Below are positions 37,940-43,060 of a stretch of DNA of 43,060 nucleotides, piece by piece. Source of the stretch: a virus; the IMG/VR virus record IMGVR_UViG_3300010885_008144, positions 1 through 43,060 of that record; one strand, given 5' to 3'. The position numbers and the translations under genes are program-made. The notes under the pieces are model-generated. The model was not told where the DNA came from and made no database searches. It saw only the letters and a program-made list of their open reading frames with translations. How positions within the stretch are numbered: position 1 is the first letter of the stretch; the number at the start of each line of letters is the position of its first letter.

Positions 37940-38062
37940 TCACTTGCCCCACGGCAACTTGGTCTTGAGCCAAGTCCACAGCGGTGCGCCGAGGAAGGCA
38001 CCCGCCACGAAAGCGACGAGGAGCCAACCGATGCTGCCGAAGAAGTCCTTGATTGCGTCCAT
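37940..38062 (-). CDS. Small membrane protein (40 aa), holin-like size
   Basis: The ATG at 38062 has AAAGGAG nine bases upstream and a CTAAATA element 24 bases upstream, so this short gene is well supported despite its size. The protein MDAIKDFFGSIGWLLVAFVA, then GAFLGAPLWTWLKTKLPWGK has one hydrophobic span of about 18 residues followed by a basic, Trp-rich end. The arrangement suggests a small inner-membrane protein, for example a holin, antiholin or membrane modulator; no specific function can be assigned. It sits just upstream of gp46 on the same strand. Confidence 0.7.
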   Translation of the reverse strand: MDAIKDFFGSIGWLLVAFVAGAFLGAPLWTWLKTKLPWGK

Positions 38063-38086
38063 GTGGTCTGTTCTCCTTTCTGCCCG

Positions 38087-38093
38087 TATTTAG
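38087..38093 (-). promoter_or_regulatory. Late promoter element CTAAATA for the 40-aa membrane gene
   Basis: CTAAATACGGGC lies 24 bases before the ATG at 38062, with an AAAGGAG SD between. This is the one late element here with a conventional leader and SD. Confidence 0.65.
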
Positions 38094-38096
38094 GGG

Positions 38097-38396
38097 TCAG
38101 AAGCGGACGATCCCATGACCGCCGTCGTTGACCACCACGATCCTGTTGTTGAACAGGGCACGGGCTGCGGTCAACTGATCCCCCTTGATCGACGGGAACG
38201 AGCGACAGACCTTCAACAGGTTGGAGTGCGCACCCTTTCCCTTCTTGCACGAACATGAGTTGGGATCGAAATAGGTCTTCGCAAGGGAGTAGAACAGCCC
38301 CACCGAACCGTGGACTGCGGCATCCGCCCCACCCTTGCCGTGGATGTGGTCGAAGAGCGGCTTGAGTCCGTGGAAGATGAGTTCGTTCTCGTTCAA
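38097..38396 (-). CDS. Hypothetical protein with TTG start (99 aa)
   Basis: A TTG start overlaps the previous stop as TTGA; the frame is open far upstream, but that part is antisense-like sequence inside other genes. The protein reads MNENELIFHGLKPLFDHIHG near the start, has a CSCKKGKG motif in the middle and ends ALFNNRIVVVNDGGHGIVRF. No known family is recognised; the Cys/Lys cluster might bind metal or nucleic acid. It is coupled to the membrane protein gene upstream. Confidence 0.6.
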   Translation of the reverse strand: MNENELIFHGLKPLFDHIHGKGGADAAVHGSVGLFYSLAKTYFDPNSCSCKKGKGAHSNLLKVCRSFPSIKGDQLTAARALFNNRIVVVNDGGHGIVRF

Positions 38397-38758
38397 AATT
38401 CGATGTCCTCGTCGTGGTTGGAGAACCACGATTCGACCCAAATGAAGCCCGAATACCCCAACTGCGATCCGAAGTAGACCATCGGAAGCCAATCCCATCC
38501 GATCAGGGCTGACGGGATGAGCGACAGCCACACCCCTAGGCAGTAGCGGCAAGAGAACAGGTCGATCAGGAACGAGGGATGGTCGTTCTGCATGAAGGTC
38601 GAGTACGGGATCGACCATCGGTAGAACTGCTTGTACCGCTTGATCTGCGTCCATCTGTCGAGGAACGGCATCCTGCTGAGGTAGGCATAGACCGAGTTCG
38701 TACCGTACAGGAGGTACAGCACGAACATGACCCACAGGATTGACAGGACGACATCCAT
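38393..38758 (-). CDS. Membrane protein with CRYC motif (121 aa)
   Basis: The N-terminus (VVLSILWVMFVLYLLYG, residues 3-19) is a clear transmembrane segment, and a second hydrophobic stretch follows a CxxC motif (LFSCRYCLGVWLSLIPSALI, about residues 68-87). The remaining part is rich in Trp, Tyr and Phe, with an acidic C-terminus. The 'C-x-x-C-L-G-x-W' motif resembles DUF1360-type small membrane proteins found in phages and bacteria, whose role is unknown. It begins three bases after the ribonucleotide reductase stop and is coupled to the next gene. Confidence 0.75.
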   Translation of the reverse strand: MDVVLSILWVMFVLYLLYGTNSVYAYLSRMPFLDRWTQIKRYKQFYRWSIPYSTFMQNDHPSFLIDLFSCRYCLGVWLSLIPSALIGWDWLPMVYFGSQLGYSGFIWVESWFSNHDEDIEF

Positions 38759-38761
38759 GCG

Positions 38762-40708
38762 TCACGCACCCGATGCGGTGAGATCGACGATCTCGCACTT
38801 GTCGCCCGAACAGGCGAAGGTTTGGTTGCCCACGGTGTTGTCCTCCTTCTCGTAATTCGAGAGGAGGTTCCAATCCACTCCCTTCGGCATCTTGGCGAGG
38901 AGTGCCTCGTACTCGTCCTCCGTGCAGTCCTGATACGGAGCCTGACGGTACGAGTGATCCGAGAACGGGAGGAACGAGATGCCCGACACCTCGTCGAAGT
39001 GGTCGTAGACCCAAGAGCCGACCTGCATCCATTCGTGTTCCTTGACCGTCACGGTGATCGACGGCTTGTGTTCGCACCAATGGCGTTGATAGGTCAGCCA
39101 CAGGTCGAGGTGTTCGATGGCGGTCATGTCCTTGCGGAACACGGCATCCTGCGGGGACTTCATCGGGAACGAGAAGACGGTCGTATGCTCGGGCTTCATC
39201 ACATCCGCCTCGTAGGGGAAGCCCATCTCCTTCATCATCACGCAGAGCGGGTCTTTGTTGTCCGCACGGACGGTGCGGATGTAGTGGGGCGCATGGCGGG
39301 CATGGATTCCCGATGCGGCATCCGTCAACTGCGACACGGTGCCCGAGGGCTTGACGCAGGTGATCGAAGCCGAGGGATTGATCCCGATCCGCTTCGCCCA
39401 CTCCGAGTTGGTCGTGACCGCAGTCTGCCGCATGTCGTCGAGGCGGTGCTGAAGCGTGTCCGTGTCGAAGTCGTAGAGCATCGGGTTGTCGAGGATGCCC
39501 GTGAGGCTCACGCCGAGCAGACGCTCCTCCTCGCAGTTCCTACGCCACTCCGAGGAGATGTACTGGAAGTTGACCAAGGTGGACTGAACCGTGCCGAGGA
39601 TGGCGGCGAGGCGGCACTTCCTGATCAGCGATTGATAGTCGTCGCCTTCACGGACGATGACCTCCGTGAGGTTGCAGAACTCACGGTCACGGAGGATGAT
39701 CTCGCTGCACGGGTTCGTGCCGAAGTCGTGGTTCGCCTGTCGGCGGTCGCCCAACTTCGCCACGGTCTTCTGCGCTGCGGCACGGTTGAAGATGCCACGC
39801 TCACCCGACTTCGACTTGTAGAGGCTGACCCACTCCTCCATGAAGATGCCGATGTCGGGCTTCTCCTTGTAGGCGACCGAGTTGTTGGCGAGTGCCCTCT
39901 GCGGGTTCGCCTCCCACCATGCACCGCTCTTCGCATCCCGCATCCTCTCGTCCGTGAGGTTCGAGAGCGAGATGAGAGCCGAGCGGCGGACACCGCCCAC
40001 CACGACGATCTCCGCAGTCTTGCAGACGATGTCGTGGCATTCGATGGAGGTCAACTTGCGACCCGCAGCCTTGCGGAATGTCTCGACGGTGAACTTGAAG
40101 AGTTCGTCGAGGGGTCGTGGTCCCGAGGCACGACCACCGAAGGTCTTGAGCCTCGCCCCCGCAGGACGCACCTTGCTCAAGTCCCACTTCGGAACCTGAC
40201 CGACGAGGAGAAGGCTGATCAGTTCTCGGAACGCCTTCGCCCATCCCTGCTTGGAGTCAGCGACCACGATGGTGGTGTCGGTGTCCGAGAACTCCTCTGC
40301 GATGGTCGGCAACTTGTCCGTGAACTGACGCTCCACGCTGAAGCCCACGCCCGTGCCGCACATGAGGACATAGAGGATTTCATCGAACGCACGGATGCGG
40401 TTCACATGGAGGTACGAGCAGTTGTACCCTGCGATGTTGTCACGCTTGAGTGCCTCGCCCGCCGTCATCAAACAGCGCATCGAAGGCATGATCTCAAGGT
40501 TCAGCACCGCCTGACGGAGTTCCTCCCGTGTCTCGGGAGGCAGCGTGAATCCGTGATTGTCCTTGAGGTGACCGTCGAAGAACTCGAAGTAGCGGTCAAC
40601 CGTCTCTTGCCAAGTCTCACGCCGCCCCTTCTCGGGAAGCCACCTGCTGTAGCGGGAGAGGTGGATGAACTGCTGATAAAGGGTCGGAAGGCTGTGCGAC
40701 TCGCTCAT
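38762..40708 (-). CDS. nrdJ: Adenosylcobalamin-dependent ribonucleotide reductase, monomeric class II
   Basis: The 648-aa enzyme reduces ribonucleotides to supply DNA precursors. Catalytic residues match L. leichmannii RTPR: C97 (GYNCSYLHV) pairs with C345; the thiyl-radical motif is NPCSEIIL (N332, C334, E336), with C345 eleven residues after C334, as in RTPR (C408, C419); the C-terminal redox pair is CSGDKC, as in RTPR (C731, C736). PSMRCLMTAGEAL and GTGVGFSVERQF are typical monomeric class II segments. T4 uses the class I NrdAB system, so this phage relies on host B12. The stop is near the membrane gene; the ATG is 66 bases after the fibre-adaptor stop. Confidence 0.93.
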   Translation of the reverse strand: MSESHSLPTLYQQFIHLSRYSRWLPEKGRRETWQETVDRYFEFFDGHLKDNHGFTLPPETREELRQAVLNLEIMPSMRCLMTAGEALKRDNIAGYNCSYLHVNRIRAFDEILYVLMCGTGVGFSVERQFTDKLPTIAEEFSDTDTTIVVADSKQGWAKAFRELISLLLVGQVPKWDLSKVRPAGARLKTFGGRASGPRPLDELFKFTVETFRKAAGRKLTSIECHDIVCKTAEIVVVGGVRRSALISLSNLTDERMRDAKSGAWWEANPQRALANNSVAYKEKPDIGIFMEEWVSLYKSKSGERGIFNRAAAQKTVAKLGDRRQANHDFGTNPCSEIILRDREFCNLTEVIVREGDDYQSLIRKCRLAAILGTVQSTLVNFQYISSEWRRNCEEERLLGVSLTGILDNPMLYDFDTDTLQHRLDDMRQTAVTTNSEWAKRIGINPSASITCVKPSGTVSQLTDAASGIHARHAPHYIRTVRADNKDPLCVMMKEMGFPYEADVMKPEHTTVFSFPMKSPQDAVFRKDMTAIEHLDLWLTYQRHWCEHKPSITVTVKEHEWMQVGSWVYDHFDEVSGISFLPFSDHSYRQAPYQDCTEDEYEALLAKMPKGVDWNLLSNYEKEDNTVGNQTFACSGDKCEIVDLTASGA

Positions 40709-40774
40709 TGAGGCTCCTGTGAGGCAGGGTATGTATCGACCCTAGAAGCCCCCCGATAACCGACATGATGCGAG

Positions 40775-41101
40775 TTAGCCGAAAGTCCCGCCATCCATCG
40801 TGCCGTAGGGCGAGGCGGGATAGAGCATTTGCTCCAAGATCGCCACGGCGGTCGTTCCGACTCCGAATGTCGAGCCTGTCGGAATCCCTGCGATGTCCAC
40901 GGCGGTCGTGGGAGTGGTCAACGACCATGTAGTCTCGCTGCCACCCGATCCGCCTGAACCGCCGATTATTGAGACGGTGTTTCCATCCGTCGCACCGACA
41001 TACAGGATTCGGTCAGCCACATTGATGGCGATCTCGCCGTAGGTCAGCCCAACGGGGATGGCACCTGCCGTGGAGGAACGAAGGAACTTGATCAGCGGCA
41101 C
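40775..41101 (-). CDS. Short fibre-adaptor protein, apparently truncated (108 aa)
   Basis: A GTG start lies five bases after a GATAAATA element. The N-terminus MPLIKFLRSSTAGAIPVG, then LTYGEIAINVADRILYVG, is a widespread adaptor of tail-fibre and particle proteins. It then has a Gly/Ser linker and a segment ending DIAGIPTGSTFGVGTTAVAI, then LEQMLYPASPYGTMDGGTFG. In longer fibre proteins this last domain usually continues for tens more residues, so this copy looks cut short. No continuation is visible in the other frames up to the reductase gene. Confidence 0.65.
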   Translation of the reverse strand: MPLIKFLRSSTAGAIPVGLTYGEIAINVADRILYVGATDGNTVSIIGGSGGSGGSETTWSLTTPTTAVDIAGIPTGSTFGVGTTAVAILEQMLYPASPYGTMDGGTFG

Positions 41102-41106
41102 GGATT

Positions 41107-41114
41107 TATTTATC
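41107..41114 (-). promoter_or_regulatory. Late promoter element GATAAATA abutting a GTG start
   Basis: GATAAATA is followed by AATCC and the GTG at 41101. With T4-type spacing the mRNA would start on the G of the GTG. No SD fits in the five-base gap. Confidence 0.65.
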
Positions 41115-41135
41115 GGAAGCGAACGAACTGACCCG

Positions 41136-41681
41136 TCAGGTCAGATCGCAGATCACGATGTATTGGACATCGTAAGGACCGATTGCAGAAATGGTGTAGT
41201 TGGTAATCTGCAAATTCGCCAAGATCGTCGCTATTTCCTGTTGGCTGAAAACTACCACATTGACCTCATCGAAGCCCGTGTTTTCCTTCATCACGGTGAA
41301 CACGACATATCTGTTCGACAACGCTTTAGCCATACCTAGCAGGTAGGACAAGGTTTGCTTGTACTCATCCTTGTCATCCAACAAGCAGAATGTCACGGTT
41401 CCAAGCAGAGCGACCAAGTCGTACTTGCCATCGACCTGTGAAACATCGGAATAGAACGGACAGTTGCAATGTTGCTGCACTTCCGCCCGAATATCAACCG
41501 CCTTGTACACGATGTTCGGATCGTCCAACCAAGTCAACAACTTGCAAGGTCCAGACCCGATATCAAGAACCGATCCGAATGACAGTTGGGACAAATACGA
41601 GAATCTGATTTCATCGTATTCGGAAGAATATCCATTGTCCGTGGAATCCGTGAAATAAAGGTCAAGTTTGTCCCTGATCAT
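41136..41681 (-). CDS. SAM-dependent class I methyltransferase, low GC
   Basis: The start at 41681 gives 181 aa and overlaps the previous stop as ATGA, the pattern used by its neighbours; an ATG at 41699 would give 187 aa. The SAM-binding motif I is VLDIGSGPCKLLTWL, with an acidic end of strand 2 (YKAVDIRAE), then DLVALLGTVTFCLLDD. No target-recognition domain or catalytic motif of DNA methyltransferases (DPPY, NPPY) is seen, so a small molecule, protein or sugar is a more likely substrate. GC is about 45% in a hand sample against about 60% elsewhere, suggesting recent acquisition. It sits between fibre genes. Confidence 0.8.
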   Translation of the reverse strand: MIRDKLDLYFTDSTDNGYSSEYDEIRFSYLSQLSFGSVLDIGSGPCKLLTWLDDPNIVYKAVDIRAEVQQHCNCPFYSDVSQVDGKYDLVALLGTVTFCLLDDKDEYKQTLSYLLGMAKALSNRYVVFTVMKENTGFDEVNVVVFSQQEIATILANLQITNYTISAIGPYDVQYIVICDLT

Positions 41682-42157
41682 GTGTTCGTGTGTACCCATG
41701 TATCAAGAATCGTGTTCGAGTCGCTTGTATTGGTCACGGTGAGCGTAGTTGTCCCCGCCCCATAACCACCTGGGGAAGAACCAACGATGTATCTGAAAAA
41801 CAACCATTGATTGTTCGAGACGCTAAATGTAGGAGAAACGGTGTCCGTACCGACTATCGGTGAGCCAGCGATAAGACCGATATAAGTCGGTTTCGTGGAA
41901 TCGTTGGTCGCACTTACGCCATAACTCAAACTACCTATTCTTAGGCTTGTGCTGTTGGTAACTGTGAGATTGATGCTTGAGGTGATTCCCGTTATCTGTT
42001 GACCGATGGTGGTCACCGTAACTGTACCTTTCAAAGGTCGTGTCGCCGCTGTATCAGTCCAATTTACAGCATCGGGTGTGTTGTCGGTGCCGCCGCTGAC
42101 AACGACTCTAGGTCTATTTGCTGCGACTGTTCCGAATGAATGGCTAGGGATGATCAT
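41678..42157 (-). CDS. Putative fibre or decoration protein (159 aa)
   Basis: The ATG overlaps the upstream stop (ATGA). The protein is beta-rich: many Thr/Ser/Gly/Val residues, few charges, with TVTTIGQQITGITSSINLTV and a middle segment LRIGSLSYGVSATNDSTKPT. It has no cysteine, signal peptide or enzyme motif. The composition is like phage fibre, tip or decoration domains. GC content is below average, like the methyltransferase that follows. The role is inferred from composition and position between two fibre-type genes. Confidence 0.7.
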   Translation of the reverse strand: MIIPSHSFGTVAANRPRVVVSGGTDNTPDAVNWTDTAATRPLKGTVTVTTIGQQITGITSSINLTVTNSTSLRIGSLSYGVSATNDSTKPTYIGLIAGSPIVGTDTVSPTFSVSNNQWLFFRYIVGSSPGGYGAGTTTLTVTNTSDSNTILDTWVHTNT

Positions 42158-42768
42158 CCTGTCAATGCTCCTGCTACATTGAAGGTATTGCTTGCATAGG
42201 AGATGATGCCCACCGCCCCGTGTTGCCCTGCGATTCGCAACTTGTTCTCGAAACTATTCAAGGTCACGCCACTTCCCGTGATCGACACCGATCCTGTTCC
42301 GATTTGTATCACCGTGGCATTGAATCCGATGACCAATCCCGATGGAACCGTCAGGGTCACGCTAGATGAACTGCTAGATGTCACGATCTTGCCATTGTCG
42401 GCGGATGTGAGGGAATAACTCGTTCCCGTCAACGAATTGATCGCAGTAGAGGTAATCTGATATCCTGTGTTGGACGATACCGCCCCACCGAAAGTCGCAC
42501 CATTGGACACCCACAGGTTGTCGGTCGTCAAGCCTCCCGAGAAGGCAGCGGACACCGTGAAGGTCTGCGGAGCCGTGAACGATTGCGTGATGCCAAGACC
42601 CGCAAGGGTCGTGTTGCTCGTCGGGAAGGTTATCGTGGCGGTTCCCGAACCCGACAGCGTGATGTCCGCACCCGTGACCGTCAACTTGCGGGAGGTCGAT
42701 CCTCCCGAGATGTCGAATCCATCGGGATTGTTCGTGATGTCGAGGTTGACCGAGTTCTGCTTTGCCAT
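42154..42768 (-). CDS. Fibre-type structural protein (204 aa)
   Basis: The N-terminus MAKQNSVNLDITNNPDGFDI, then GGSTSRKLTVTGADITLSGS, is a recurring adaptor of structural and fibre proteins in marine T4-like phages. The rest is Ser/Thr/Gly-rich beta sequence, with a run of five serines (KIVTSSSSSSVTLTVPSG), and resembles trimeric fibre domains. The start has an AGTAGGA-like SD. It begins 18 bases after the previous partial gene's stop. A weak GATAAGTA sequence just upstream may be a degenerate late element. Confidence 0.75.
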   Translation of the reverse strand: MAKQNSVNLDITNNPDGFDISGGSTSRKLTVTGADITLSGSGTATITFPTSNTTLAGLGITQSFTAPQTFTVSAAFSGGLTTDNLWVSNGATFGGAVSSNTGYQITSTAINSLTGTSYSLTSADNGKIVTSSSSSSVTLTVPSGLVIGFNATVIQIGTGSVSITGSGVTLNSFENKLRIAGQHGAVGIISYASNTFNVAGALTG

Positions 42769-42786
42769 GATGCCTAGTCCTACTTA

Positions 42787-43060
42787 TCAGACTCCCCTAG
42801 AAGACAGCCAATCGGAACCAAGCACATCCTGCAAGACCACGCCCGCCGAGGTGATCGACTCGTACAGGTCTAGGTCGGCGGCGTACCACGACAGAATCCT
42901 CGCCTCTTGCTCCTGCGTTGGAACGGGCTTGTCGGCGGTTGCGGGGTTGATTATCGGCAGAGGCAGGATGAAGCCCACCTCGGTCGCACCTTCGGTCAGG
43001 TGGTCGGGGAACCTGTAGAGTTTTGCCGTTGGGGTGAGCCAAAGGTACTGTGGCTTGAAG
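42787..43060 (-). CDS. C-terminal part of a virion/tail protein (runs off right edge)
   Basis: The minus-strand frame is open from the window edge to a TAG at 42787, giving the last 90 or so residues of a larger protein: FKPQYLWLTPTAKLYRFPDH, then GATEVGFILPLPIINPATAD, KPVPTQEQEARILSWYAADL and DLYESITSAGVVLQDVLGSD. It is not a recognisable enzyme. The mix of short strands and an acidic helical end fits a structural protein of the fibre cluster. Its start is outside the window. Confidence 0.65.
   Translation of the reverse strand, partial: FKPQYLWLTPTAKLYRFPDHLTEGATEVGFILPLPIINPATADKPVPTQEQEARILSWYAADLDLYESITSAGVVLQDVLGSDWLSSRGV

Noticed and set aside
38397-39401. A long minus-strand extension of the 99-aa gene, giving 434 aa
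   Set aside because: The extra part overlaps the membrane gene and the reductase in another frame and has shadow composition; the TTG at 38396 couples to the upstream stop.
38822-40711. A 629-codon plus-strand open frame
   Set aside because: It is antisense to the class II ribonucleotide reductase, whose catalytic residues confirm the minus strand is coding.
1-43060. tRNA genes, integrase, transposase or photosynthesis genes
   Set aside because: None were recognised on either strand; most of the window is filled by confirmed coding regions.
1-43060. A complete circular genome joined at the window ends
   Set aside because: Both edges cut through minus-strand fibre-type genes, but T4-type genomes are far larger than 43 kb and head, DNA polymerase and terminase genes are missing, so this is a partial region.

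Overview
This window is part of a large contractile-tailed (myovirus) phage genome of the T4 superfamily. Recognisable T4-type proteins include gp4, gp5, gp6, gp7, gp8, gp25, gp26, gp27, gp32, gp33, gp46, gp47, gp48, gp53, gp54, gp55, UvsW and UvsY. Several traits resemble the marine 'exo-T-even' branch (cyanophages and pelagiphages) more than coliphage T4: a giant DUF4815-type structural protein, a gp5 without lysozyme domain, a DUF6433-type protein, an FmdB-type zinc ribbon and a monomeric B12-dependent ribonucleotide reductase. Base composition is about 60% GC (hand estimate), well above known cyanophages, so the host is probably a high-GC bacterium. The sequence does not identify it. No tRNA, integrase, transposase or CRISPR array was seen, and both ends of the window cut through genes.

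Layout. (1) 1-20180, minus strand: one long tail/baseplate block. In transcription order it holds gp48, gp53, a gp27-like hub, gp5, two unknown proteins, a PAAR tip protein, a membrane-anchored GAF-like protein, gp25, gp6, gp7-like, gp8, a 1644-aa DUF4815 protein, a small coiled-coil protein and a fibre-like protein running off the left edge. (2) 20211-26682, plus strand: gp4, an unknown protein, gp54, gp26 with a probable -1 frameshift extension, the tape measure and two small unknown genes, ending at a strong hairpin. (3) 26738-29652, minus strand: a replication and late-transcription block with gp32, gp33, a Cas4/MGME1-like nuclease, an FmdB-type protein and small unknown genes. (4) 29712-36202, mostly plus strand: a DUF6433-type protein, UvsY, UvsW, an Sm-like protein, then a strange AT-rich intergenic island, then the sigma factor gp55, gp47, a putative lipoprotein, a small basic protein and a second Sm-like protein. 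A RuvC-like resolvase lies antisense within this stretch. (5) 36206-40708, minus strand: gp46, a 40-aa membrane protein, two accessory proteins and class II ribonucleotide reductase. (6) 40775-43060, minus strand: fibre-type proteins and a low-GC methyltransferase, running off the right edge.

How it works together. gp55 (promoter recognition) and gp33 (co-activator) are both encoded here. At least six (A/C)TAAATA elements sit just upstream of start codons on the correct strand, as expected for their late promoters. In four of them the element is so close to the start codon that the mRNA would be leaderless or nearly so. UvsW, UvsY, gp32, gp46, gp47, the RuvC-like protein and the exonuclease form a recombination-dependent replication toolkit.

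Three observations deserve most attention: the CTAG/GTAC-saturated island between the Sm-like gene and gp55 (33204-33489); the T TTT TTC slippery site with an upstream Shine-Dalgarno-like sequence at the end of gp26, directly before the tape measure; and the late promoters fused to start codons.
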